Below are positions 1 through 5,698 of a DNA stretch of 9,535 nucleotides, one piece after another. The DNA is taken from the NCBI GenBank assembly GCA_052388135.1, contig JBQTIM010000008.1, positions 1 through 9,535 on the forward strand, in the 5' to 3' direction. The notes beneath the pieces are model-generated. The model was not told the origin of the DNA, searched no databases, and saw nothing but the letters and a program-made list of their open reading frames with translations. Source of the DNA: JBQTIM01 sp052388135 (GTDB lineage: Bacteria > Elusimicrobiota > Elusimicrobia > FEN-1173). Each line of letters opens with the position of its first letter. The stretch's first letter is position 1. A program made the position numbers and the translations under genes.

Positions 1-101
1 CTAAATATAGCTTTACCGCCCGAGAAGTCAAGGAGTTTCTATCGGGGGCGGGCCGGCGGCCTGTCGGGCGAAGAATTTATCTTGGATGCGGTTTTTCGCC
101 T

Positions 102-131
102 TTGGAATCGGCGCTCGTTAAAATTTATAAT
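102..131 (+). promoter_or_regulatory. Candidate sigma70-type promoter for the permease
   Basis: TTGGAA at 102-107 is followed, after 18 bases, by a perfect TATAAT at 126-131, inside a short AT-rich stretch of an otherwise GC-rich sequence. If it is used, transcription would start near 138, almost at the ATG at 142, giving a near-leaderless mRNA and ruling out the starts at 82 and 130. The only SD-like sequence (AGGA at 135-138) lies just three bases from ATG 142. This is a motif match only, and sigma specificity in this organism is unknown. Confidence 0.35.
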
Positions 132-141
132 GGCAGGACTT

Positions 142-1113
142 ATGGCGGCTTATTTCCTCAAGCGGTTGTTGCTGCTGATCCCCCTTTTGGCGGGCATCAG
201 CCTCATCACTTTCGGCGTCATGCGGCTGGCGCCGGGCAAGCCCACGGACGCCCTGACGGATCTGAACCTTAAAGCGTCGGCGGAGTCCCGGGAGCGGCTG
301 GAGAAGCTCTACGGCCTGGACAAGCCCTGGCACGTCCAGTACGGCCTCTGGCTCAAGCGAATGGCCGTCCTGGATTTCGGCCGTTCGTTCAAGGACGACC
401 GGCCGGTGCTGGACAAAATCCTGGAACGGTTGCCCGCCACTCTGCTTTTGAACGTGCTGTCCCTGGGCCTGATCTTCGCCGCGGCCCTGCCCATCGGCAT
501 CCTTTCGGCGGTGCGCCAGAACTCCCTGTTCGACAAGGCCGCCACCGTTTTCGTCTTCGTGGGGTTTTCCACGCCGGCGTTCTGGCTGGCCCTCCTGCTC
601 ATGATCCTCTTCGGTCTACAACTGGGCTGGCTGCCCATCTCCGGCCTGCGCTCCTTGCATTACGAGGAGCTCGGGGCCCTGGGGAAGGCGGCGGACCTGG
701 CGCGGCATCTTGTCCTGCCGGTCCTTGTGTCCGCTTTCGGCGGCCTGGCCGGCCTGTCCCGCTACATGCGCAACGGAATGTTGGACGTGATCCGCCAGGA
801 CTACATCCGCACGGCCCGGGCCAAGGGCTTGCCCGAATCGGCCGTCGTCTACAAACACGCCCTGCGCAACGCCCTCATCCCCGTGGTGACCTTGCTGGGC
901 CTGACCCTGCCCGAGCTCATCGGCGGCGGCTTCATATTCGAAACCATTTTCGCCTACCCGGGCATGGGCCGCCTGGGTTACGAGGCCATCATGGCCCGCG
1001 ATTATCCCGTGGTCATGGGCGTGGGAACCATCGCCGCCCTGCTCACCCTCCTGGGCAACTTCCTCGCCGACCTGGCCTACGCCTGGGCCGATCCCCGCAT
1101 CAGGTACCGATAG
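142..1113 (+). CDS. DppB/OppB-family peptide ABC transporter permease
   Basis: Inner-membrane permease subunit of a peptide/nickel-type ABC importer (BPD_transp_1 fold); it should pair with a DppC-type permease, two ATPases and a periplasmic binding protein. The N-terminus (FLKRLLLLIPLLAGISLITF) is the usual start of the family. About six membrane segments are visible, near residues 9-29, 99-121, 134-158, 189-209, 246-267 and 290-313. The EAA loop that contacts the ATPase is clear at residues 221-248 (YIRTARAKGL, then KHALRNALIPV). The length of 323 residues is normal for the family. I chose the ATG at 142 because homologues begin there. TTG 82 and ATG 130 are in frame, and the frame is open to the left edge, so a longer start cannot be excluded. 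No partner gene follows: the next gene is convergent. Partners may lie to the left or elsewhere. The family call is firm; the substrate is unknown. Confidence 0.93.
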   Translation: MAAYFLKRLLLLIPLLAGISLITFGVMRLAPGKPTDALTDLNLKASAESRERLEKLYGLDKPWHVQYGLWLKRMAVLDFGRSFKDDRPVLDKILERLPATLLLNVLSLGLIFAAALPIGILSAVRQNSLFDKAATVFVFVGFSTPAFWLALLLMILFGLQLGWLPISGLRSLHYEELGALGKAADLARHLVLPVLVSAFGGLAGLSRYMRNGMLDVIRQDYIRTARAKGLPESAVVYKHALRNALIPVVTLLGLTLPELIGGGFIFETIFAYPGMGRLGYEAIMARDYPVVMGVGTIAALLTLLGNFLADLAYAWADPRIRYR

Positions 1114-1218
1114 GCGCCTCGCCCCAACGTTTCGCGTCGGCCGTCACGCCGTTTTCAATCATCCTTTCAGGAGAAAAGTCTTTTGTCCACGGGAAACCGG
1201 AAGGACGAACGGGACATT

Positions 1219-1235
1219 GACGGCGCGCGGCCGTC
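1219..1235. repeat. Short inverted repeat between convergent genes
   Basis: GACGGC and GCCGTC form a perfect 6-bp stem around a 5-base loop, in the 183-base gap between the permease stop (1113) and the DUF2254 stop (1297). There is no T-run after it on either strand, so it is not a canonical intrinsic terminator. It may still slow or end transcription from both sides. The rest of the gap shows nothing else I can name. Confidence 0.3.
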
Positions 1236-1296
1236 GGAAAACGTTGAGTGAAGGGGACGCGGGTCGGCGGCGGGAGCGGCGATGCGGCCGGCGCGG

Positions 1297-2571
1297 CTAG
1301 GGCGCGGTCGCCCAACTCGCCGCGTCTCGCATGAGCGCCAAATCGTGCGGCTGGTCCAGCGCTTTTTCCGCGCGCGCGCGCGCCGCCCGCCCGTGGCGCG
1401 CGGCCGCCTCCCGCATCGCGTCGCCGTCGAGCGAAGCCAGCGACCGCAGCGCTTTTTGAAGCCTGAGCACGACTTCGATGCTGGCCGCCCCGTCCCGGGC
1501 GATGGCCGTGAACGCGTCGTCGAACATGTCTGAGACGGACACTTCCGGCACTTCGACGCGGTCGTATGTCGCCTGGGACGGATCGCCGGCGGCCGGAGCC
1601 CCCCATCGGGAGAACAGGCGGACCAGCGTGCCGACGATGTCGATGGCGGTGCCCGGGTCGTTCACTCCCGGCGAGAGCGCGCGGCCGGCGATTTCGGACA
1701 GGACGATCAAGCCGAACCGCGGATCGTCGTCGAAGAGGCGGCTGTCGCCGATCTGGAAGGCTTTGACGATTTGCTCGCAATCCTTGAGGGCCTCGCCGCG
1801 CCGGCCGGCCGTGACGCGGGCCAAGGCCCGTCCCGGAGCGGCGAACGCGCCGGGCAGCGACATAACCACGACGCGGCCATCGGCTTTTTCGGCCCAGTCC
1901 TGGAGCATGGCCACGTCGACGTGTTGAACGTAACCCACGGAGCCGGCGAAGACGTCCTGCCCTGGCGGGTTCGGGTTCTTGGCGGGCAAGCCCTGAAGTG
2001 TGGGCGCGGCCCGTCGCCGCTTGAGGGCGCCGTCCGCCGCCTTCTCCACCTTGTCGATGGTCTCCCCAAGCCGGCCAAGCCGCGCGATCCGGTCCACCCA
2101 GCGGACGAAGGTCAGCGTGACCAATCCAAAAACGAAAATCGTCAGGGCAAACAGGCAGAAAAGGCCCGCGGGCCCGAAATAATCGTTTTTCGCTGCCGTC
2201 AAAGCGACGATGCTGAAAATAAAGGCGCCTATGAACGTTGAGAGGGCGTTTTGGGAAACGTCGTCGCTCAGGACGAGCGTGAAGGAGCGGGGCGTGGCGG
2301 CGTTGCTGGCCGAGGAGTAGGCGGCCACCATCGACCCCACCGCGAACGTGGCTATGACGAGCATGCTGGCGGCCATGACCGAAAGCAAGGTTTCGACGGA
2401 CTCGATGGTGATGGTGGGCACGATGAGCCTCAAGGACGTGCCGTCGGCCAGCTTCGAGGCGAAGACCGCCCCGGCCGACAGAAGGGCGATGGCCAACGGC
2501 TTGACCCAAAGTTTTTCGCGGAATCTATTGAAATGAATGCGCAGGCGGTCGGCGGATACGATGAAAGGCAT
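1297..2571 (-). CDS. DUF2254 family predicted membrane protein
   Basis: A 424-residue protein that I recognise as the DUF2254 (COG4325) family of inner-membrane proteins, whose function is not established. The N-terminal half has about four membrane segments, near residues 22-42, 60-86, 107-130 and 134-158. Between the second and third comes the family-typical stretch that includes YSSASNAATPRSFTLVLSDD. The C-terminal soluble half holds the conserved block FGLIVLSEIAGRALSPGVND followed by PGTAIDIV, close to residues 280-310. The ATG at 2571 is preceded by a good SD (GGGAG). The length is normal for the family. It runs in the same direction as the genes at 2831-4163, but a 259-base gap with its own promoter-like signal suggests separate transcription. 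Family assignment is confident; no function should be read into it. Confidence 0.9.
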   Translation of the reverse strand: MPFIVSADRLRIHFNRFREKLWVKPLAIALLSAGAVFASKLADGTSLRLIVPTITIESVETLLSVMAASMLVIATFAVGSMVAAYSSASNAATPRSFTLVLSDDVSQNALSTFIGAFIFSIVALTAAKNDYFGPAGLFCLFALTIFVFGLVTLTFVRWVDRIARLGRLGETIDKVEKAADGALKRRRAAPTLQGLPAKNPNPPGQDVFAGSVGYVQHVDVAMLQDWAEKADGRVVVMSLPGAFAAPGRALARVTAGRRGEALKDCEQIVKAFQIGDSRLFDDDPRFGLIVLSEIAGRALSPGVNDPGTAIDIVGTLVRLFSRWGAPAAGDPSQATYDRVEVPEVSVSDMFDDAFTAIARDGAASIEVVLRLQKALRSLASLDGDAMREAAARHGRAARARAEKALDQPHDLALMRDAASWATAP

Positions 2572-2714
2572 GGGATCTCCCTCTGCCGCCGCGTTTTGCG
2601 GCGAGCGGCGCGGCGATGAGCGGGGGTGCGGTCGGCCGCGCTGCCGGGAAATTCGGCTCCAAAGATCGGCGCGGATACAGGGGGGGGCCGTCGTTTTGAA
2701 GGCGCTTCCTCTAC

Positions 2715-2743
2715 ACTCTATGATATTAATGAGCAGACATCAA
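2715..2743 (-). promoter_or_regulatory. Candidate promoter for the DUF2254 gene
   Basis: On the minus strand TTGATG (2743-2738) and TAGAGT (2720-2715) are separated by exactly 17 bases; each matches the sigma70 consensus at four of six positions. The element sits in the AT-richest part of the 2572-2830 gap, about 140 bases before the start at 2571. Nothing else recognisable was found in that gap, and no terminator with a T-run follows the upstream gene that ends at 2831. Confidence 0.3.
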
Positions 2744-2830
2744 AAGCGGGCGCCGCCGTCGACGGATCAGCTTTGAAGCCGGAGTCGAGGAGGCGACGGG
2801 AAACGAGTTTCGCGCGCGGAAGCGGGAACG

Positions 2831-3202
2831 TCAGCGCTTGCGCATCTGGAAGGTGCCCTCGGAGGTCCCATAGGCGACGTAGCGGCCGGCCATGAAACCC
2901 GCGCCGGTCTCCGTGCCTTCGGCCCTGATCTCCCATTTGGGGCATACGATGGTCAGGGCGATAGCGCCGGGACTGGTTTGCCGGCCCGCGAGAGGACATC
3001 GGTCTTTCGCGTCGTTGATGTAGACTCCCGTGAAGGTTCCGGCGCCTTGTTCCAGCGCGCCCTCGTTGACGTTCTTAGGATCGCCGTCCCATGTGAACGC
3101 CCAGGTTCCCGTCAGGTCCATCGGGCGCGGCGGTTTTTGGGCCCATCCGCGCTCGCTCGAAAGAACCGAGCACAGCGCCGCTGCCAGCCAGAATGTTCGC
3201 AT
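2831..3202 (-). CDS. Small exported beta-rich hypothetical protein
   Basis: A 123-residue protein of unknown function. Residues 1-22 form a short signal peptide (MRTFWLAAALCSVLSS, then ERGWAQ) with likely cleavage near residues 21-23, so it is probably periplasmic or extracellular. The mature part begins with DLTGTWAFTWDGD and alternates short hydrophobic strands with Gly-rich turns (GTFTGVYIND, IALTIVCP, GRYVAYG, GTFQMRK). This suggests a small beta-barrel or beta-sandwich, perhaps lipocalin-like. Two cysteines (in DRCPLAG and TIVCPKW) could form a disulfide. The frame is open further upstream, but ATG 3202 has a strong SD (GAGGAGG), begins the signal peptide, and overlaps the stop of the preceding methyltransferase frame as TGATG. 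That overlap indicates translational coupling. No catalytic motif is seen. Confidence 0.8.
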   Translation of the reverse strand: MRTFWLAAALCSVLSSERGWAQKPPRPMDLTGTWAFTWDGDPKNVNEGALEQGAGTFTGVYINDAKDRCPLAGRQTSPGAIALTIVCPKWEIRAEGTETGAGFMAGRYVAYGTSEGTFQMRKR

Positions 3203-3537
3203 CAATCCTCCTCGTGCGGGAAGCGATCGGGCCTGCCCGGCTTTTCGCCGCCCGCCGGCGAAAAGAGGGGCGCGGCGTGGACGGCGATTTTTTCGATGTG
3301 GCGGTCGTCCGTCCCGCAGCATCCGCCGAAGACGTTCATGCGCGGGGCCCGGTTTTTCAGGGCCGCGCACCGGCGGCCGAGGTCTTCCGGGTCGCCGGTG
3401 TCGAGGTCCGGCGATTCGTTCAGCTCGGCGTGGCTTTTGGGCGACGCGTTCACCCGCACGCCGCGGATCCGTTTCGTCCAGGCCGCGGCCGGGTCCAGAA
3501 CGCCCTCGAAATGCGCCGGGTGGGCGCAGTTGATCAT
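3202..3537 (-). pseudogene. Homocysteine S-methyltransferase family, C-terminal fragment
   Basis: This frame carries the C-terminal third of a homocysteine S-methyltransferase-family protein (COG2040, MmuM/BHMT-like TIM barrel). It continues the fragment at 3534-4163 after a frame change. Visible landmarks are MINCAHPAHF at its start, supplying the first zinc-ligand cysteine (residue 4); RIRGVRVNASPKSHAELNES in the middle; and FGGCCGTDDRHIEKIA near residues 70-85, with the paired zinc-ligand cysteines 73 and 74. In the intact family PAYY precedes MINC, and those codons are present just upstream in this frame, so the frame really continues past the ATG at 3537. No SD precedes that ATG, so independent translation is unlikely. 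The TGA at 3204-3202 overlaps the start of the small exported protein. The tail after residue 87 is Gly/Pro-rich and not conserved to my knowledge. Confidence 0.85.
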
Positions 3538-4163
3538 GTAGTAGGCCGGATAGGCAGGCCGGTGGGCAGGCGGCCGTCCGTCTCGACGGTGAAGGAAACC
3601 ACGGCGGGCAGTCCCGCCTCGCGCGCGGCCAGCGCCACCCCCGCCGCCTCCTCCGCGTAATTCATCGTAATGCCGGTCATGAGGTCGGCCGCCGTCCCGG
3701 CGAAAATTCGCGCCTGGCCGCCGTGGTATTCCGCCGCTTCCCGAACCGTCATGGTTGTGGACGGGTTGTAGCCGTCCCCGCGCGGGCCCGCGCAGCCGCT
3801 GATGACCAGCGGAGCCCGTCCTCCGCCCGCTTCGGCCCGAATTTCCTCCAGGAGCGCGATGGACCGGCGGTTGATGTCCGCCAGCGCCGCGTCGTCATAG
3901 CCCAGGCGCGCGGCCCAGTCCGAACTTGCGCGCCAGGTGGCGCTCTCCAAAATCAAACCCGCTTGAAAACGGCCGGCCAGTCGCGCGTACGTGGAGAAAT
4001 ATTTCCGCAAGGCGGCCTCGCCTCCTTCGCGCGCGAACAATTCGAAAGCCGCGAAGTCCCTCAGCTCCCATTTCTCCAAAAAAATCAAAGTGGTTTCGAT
4101 TCCGCCGTCCGTCAGAAACAAGCCGCCGGCGGTTTGCGGGAGTCCGTTGCGTCGGCGAGTCAT
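3534..4163 (-). pseudogene. Homocysteine S-methyltransferase family, N-terminal fragment
   Basis: This is the N-terminal two thirds of a homocysteine S-methyltransferase-family enzyme, which would move a methyl group from S-methylmethionine, betaine or a similar donor to homocysteine. Family landmarks are LTDGGIETTL (residues 17-26), ILESATWRAS (71-80), ISGCAGPRGDGY (121-132) and VSFTVETDGRLP (189-200). The ATG at 4163 has an excellent SD (GGAGGAG). The frame ends at a TGA at 3536-3534, immediately after residues that stop resembling the family. The following conserved part (PAYYMINCAHP) is in another frame. From memory of homologues, about 15-20 residues that normally lie between DGRLP and PAYY are missing, so this looks like a small deletion plus frameshift, not a simple one-base slip. 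Alone, this fragment lacks all three zinc cysteines and should be inactive. A sequencing or assembly error is the main alternative. Confidence 0.85.
3546..3570 (-). repeat. Imperfect tandem repeat at the methyltransferase break
   Basis: On the coding strand CCTGCCCACCGG (3570-3559) is followed directly by CCTGCCTATCCGG (3558-3546), a 12-mer and 13-mer that share both ends, then by another CCTAC. The two units straddle the point where the methyltransferase changes frame. Short repeats of this kind are typical slippage or microhomology-deletion junctions. The one-base difference in unit length would itself shift the frame. Confidence 0.6.
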
Positions 4164-4218
4164 GATCTCCTCCTCTCCCGAATATTCCGGGCTCTCGTTA
4201 GGCGCGCGGATTTGCGGC

Positions 4219-4283
4219 GGCGCGACTCGCGCCCGGCGTCTCTCGCCGGTGAAAGAATGCGCCGGCCAAGACGGGGACCCGTC
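4219..4283 (-). repeat. Hairpin cluster in the methyltransferase leader
   Basis: Three perfect short inverted repeats lie close together: GACGGG/CCCGTC at 4270-4283, CCGGCG/CGCCGG at 4233-4249 with a 5-base loop, and GGCGCG/CGCGCC at 4219-4233 with a 3-base loop. The last two share position 4233. They lie between the AT-rich island and the SD at the 4163 start, so they would be in the transcribed leader. Chance palindromes are common in GC-rich DNA, so a regulatory role is only possible. Confidence 0.35.
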
Positions 4284-4292
4284 GGCTAAAAA

Positions 4293-4329
4293 TAGACTTT
4301 TTTATGAAAATTGGATAGAGTCAAAACAA
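4293..4329. promoter_or_regulatory. Candidate overlapping divergent promoters
   Basis: Plus strand: TAGACT (4293-4298) and TAGAGT (4316-4321) with a 17-base spacer would drive the CbiX-like gene with a leader of about 230 bases. Minus strand: TTGTTT (4329-4324) and CATAAA (4306-4301), also with a 17-base spacer, would drive the methyltransferase with a leader of about 130 bases. The matches are weak to moderate. The main support is that they fall in the only AT-rich island between the two divergent genes. Confidence 0.3.
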
Positions 4330-4384
4330 ATTTTCAGCCGCTTGCCTTCCGGCACGCTCGGAGGAGCCGAAATTCATCCGCCTT

Positions 4385-4434
4385 CGCCCGCCGGGCGCGG
4401 GAGGCCGCGCGGTCGGGCGTTCCCCCGGCGGGCG
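4385..4434. repeat. Nested inverted repeat upstream of the CbiX-like gene
   Basis: CGCCCGCCGGG (4385-4395) and CCCGGCGGGCG (4424-4434) are perfect reverse complements, forming an 11-bp stem that extends by a wobble and one further pair in RNA. Inside the loop, GCGCGG and CCGCGC (4395-4400 and 4405-4410) form a second perfect hairpin with a GAGG loop. The two compete only for base 4395. No T-run follows, so it is not an intrinsic terminator. It may be a leader RNA structure or a protein-binding palindrome. Confidence 0.5.
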
Positions 4435-4498
4435 GACGATCCTCAGAATACATCTCCGGGCGGGCAATGACAAGCGTCGCCGCGCTGATTTTGACAAG

Positions 4499-4538
4499 GC
4501 CGCCGGATTTTCGGCGGCGGCCCGCAAAAAAAATGCGG
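4499..4538 (+). repeat. Two hairpins just before the CbiX-like ribosome site
   Basis: GCCGCCG (4499-4505) pairs perfectly with CGGCGGC (4512-4518) across a 6-base loop. Immediately after, CCGCA (4522-4526) pairs with TGCGG (4534-4538) across a loop of seven A residues. The SD-like GGAAGGA (4542-4548) follows the second stem directly, and the ATG is at 4559. Placement next to the ribosome site is suggestive of translational control or mRNA stabilisation, but unproven. Confidence 0.4.
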
Positions 4539-4558
4539 CATGGAAGGAACACGATCGT

Positions 4559-5521
4559 ATGCGGCTGAAGGAAGCTTCTTTCATCGGCATTTTTCTCGGG
4601 GGCCTGTGTCTTTCTTCCCAGGCTCAAGCGGAACCGGAATGGCCGCGCGGGTACGGCGTGCTGGTGATGGCCCACGGCGGGAGTCCGGCTTGGAACGCGG
4701 CGGTGGAGCGGGCCGTGGCCGCCGCGAAATTGAAGGGTCCGGCGGAGATTTTCTTCGGCATGGCGGCCATGCCCGAAGAGCGCGACGCCCTGGCCGAGGC
4801 TTTGGCGCGCCTCCGAAAGGCGGGGGCGGAAAAAGTGGCCGCGATTCCGTTCCTGGTTTCCTCCCACAGCGAGGTTTACCGGCAGTATCAATACATGCTG
4901 GGCTTGCGCAAGGAACCCGGGTTCGACGAGGCGGACCTTCGCGCCATGGCGGCCCACGGCGGACACGGGGGGCACGGCCATCACGCGCCGGTTCCTTCGG
5001 GACCCTTGCCGCCGGTTCCTACGGCGGGCTTGCGGGTCTCCTTGCTGCGGGCCCTGGACGACAGTCCGGAGCTTCTGGCGGTGTTGAAGGACCGCGCAAG
5101 AGCCTTGAGCCGGCGGCCCGGCCGGGAGCGTTTGATCCTGGCGGCCCACGGCCCCAACGGCGAGGACGACGACGCCTTGTGGCTGGCGAATCTGGAGACT
5201 CTGGCGCGCGACCTGCGAGAGGATTTGGGTTTCCGGGAGGCGCGGGTCGTCACCGTGAGGGACGACGCGCCGCCGGCCGTGCGGGAGGAGGCGGCTCGGC
5301 GCTTCCGCGAGCTGGCTTCGCCGGAGGAGGGTGATGTTTTGGTGGTGCCCGTGCTGGTGGCGGCCGGCGGAATCGAGCGCGGCGTCCGGCAAAGGCTGGA
5401 CGGTCTCGACGTTAAGTTCGGCGAGCCCCTGCTCGAGCACGCCGCCCTGTCCCGCTGGATCGCCCGCCGCGCCGCGGAAGGCGCGTCGGCCGATGACCGG
5501 GGAGCGCGAAATATTCGGTGA
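4559..5521 (+). CDS. Exported two-module CbiX/SirB-like chelatase homologue
   Basis: A 320-residue homologue of the CbiX/SirB class II chelatases, which insert cobalt or iron into sirohydrochlorin. Residues 1-24 are a signal peptide (IGIFLGGLCLSSQAQA core), so the mature protein is predicted to be periplasmic, unusual for cofactor synthesis. Module 1 (about 32-125) has VLVMAHGG with His39 and IPFLVSSH with His103; their 64-residue spacing matches the catalytic pair of small archaeal CbiX as I recall it. A linker carries His133, 136, 139, 141 and 142 (HGGHGGHGHH), a probable metal-binding patch. Module 2 (about 190-305) repeats the pattern with LILAAHG (His197), but the second His position aligns to Gly270, so it is probably non-catalytic. 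ATG 4559 lies 10 bases after GGAAGGA and begins the signal peptide. Metal delivery, sensing or scavenging is as likely as tetrapyrrole metallation. No cobalamin genes adjoin it. Confidence 0.85.
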   Translation: MRLKEASFIGIFLGGLCLSSQAQAEPEWPRGYGVLVMAHGGSPAWNAAVERAVAAAKLKGPAEIFFGMAAMPEERDALAEALARLRKAGAEKVAAIPFLVSSHSEVYRQYQYMLGLRKEPGFDEADLRAMAAHGGHGGHGHHAPVPSGPLPPVPTAGLRVSLLRALDDSPELLAVLKDRARALSRRPGRERLILAAHGPNGEDDDALWLANLETLARDLREDLGFREARVVTVRDDAPPAVREEAARRFRELASPEEGDVLVVPVLVAAGGIERGVRQRLDGLDVKFGEPLLEHAALSRWIARRAAEGASADDRGARNIR

Positions 5522-5624
5522 ATCGTAAGGAGGAGGCCCGCTCCGGCGCGGAGCCGTCTCCCGAGCGTTGGTTGCGGCAGGGCTCCGGGGCGGGGTCCGG
5601 GCGCTCTTTTAAACGGCGGGTCTT

Positions 5625-5657
5625 AAGGAGGGGAATGGAAATCTTATGAGCCATTGA
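5625..5657 (+). promoter_or_regulatory. SD-like tract with two tiny overlapping ORFs
   Basis: AAGGAGG at 5625-5631 precedes ATG 5635, which opens a four-codon ORF (MEIL, stop at 5647-5649). An ATG at 5646 overlaps its end and opens a three-codon ORF (MSH, stop at 5655-5657). The spacing from the SD to the first ATG is only three bases, shorter than ideal. This could be a translated leader feeding ribosomes towards the pilin start at 5699, or the remnant of a lost start region. Confidence 0.3.
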
Positions 5658-5673
5658 AGGATGCAAGAACAGG

Positions 5674-5698
5674 GGATAAGCTTCGTAAGAGGCTATCC
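5674..5698 (+). promoter_or_regulatory. Hairpin presenting the minor-pilin SD in its loop
   Basis: GGATA(A)GC at 5674-5681 pairs with GCTATCC at 5692-5698, giving seven base pairs with one bulged A. The 10-base loop (5682-5691) carries most of the SD AAGAGG (5687-5692), and the start codon at 5699 follows the stem directly. Folding could limit or expose initiation of the large minor pilin. Confidence 0.35.

Larger units (their letters stand above)
4164..4558. other. Divergent intergenic region with promoter island and hairpins
   Basis: This 395-base gap separates two divergent genes: the methyltransferase (minus) and the CbiX-like gene (plus). Its centre (about 4286-4335) is strongly AT-rich and flanked by GC-rich sequence. 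Each flank, which would be the 5' leader of one gene, is packed with inverted repeats, listed separately. I looked for the conserved cobalamin and SAM riboswitch cores, because cofactor-type genes lie on both sides, and did not see them. A perfect TTGACA at 4491-4496 has no matching -10 element. No convincing additional gene is present. Confidence 0.6.
5522..5698 (+). other. Leader region of the pilin operon
   Basis: This 177-base gap separates the CbiX-like stop from the first pilin-type gene. It contains a perfect hairpin GCTCCG/CGGAGC at 5540-5554 without a T-run, two strong SD-like tracts at 5527-5536 (AAGGAGGAGG) and 5625-5631 (AAGGAGG), and a few short out-of-frame ATGs. Neither tract is correctly spaced from a long open frame. 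No clear promoter was found, so the pilin genes could be co-transcribed with the CbiX-like gene or use a promoter I cannot recognise. Confidence 0.5.

Noticed and set aside
1219..1235. Intrinsic bidirectional terminator between the convergent genes
   Set aside because: The stem is only 6 bp and lacks a T-run on either strand.
1100..2509. Long minus-strand frame of 469 codons overlapping the DUF2254 gene
   Set aside because: It is rich in Arg, His and Gly with no recognisable motif, and is a high-GC shadow of the DUF2254 frame, which matches a known family.
3203..3370. Upstream extension of the small exported protein to ATG 3370
   Set aside because: The extension is Arg/Pro/Gly-rich, overlaps the methyltransferase conserved GGCCGT region, and would bury the signal peptide; ATG 3202 has a strong SD.
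3534..3540. Programmed frameshift joining the two methyltransferase frames
   Set aside because: No slippery heptamer is visible, and expected residues are missing at the junction, so shifting alone would not restore a normal protein.
4491..4519. Promoter with perfect TTGACA at 4491-4496
   Set aside because: The expected -10 position is GCGGCG, inside a strong hairpin, with no A/T-rich hexamer at any usual spacing.
4164..4558. Cobalamin or SAM riboswitch between the cofactor-type genes
   Set aside because: The conserved core sequences of these riboswitches were not found; only generic GC-rich hairpins are present.
4334..5440. Minus-strand frame of 368 codons opposite the CbiX-like gene
   Set aside because: No family features and Gln/Arg-rich; the plus strand has a signal peptide and conserved chelatase motifs.
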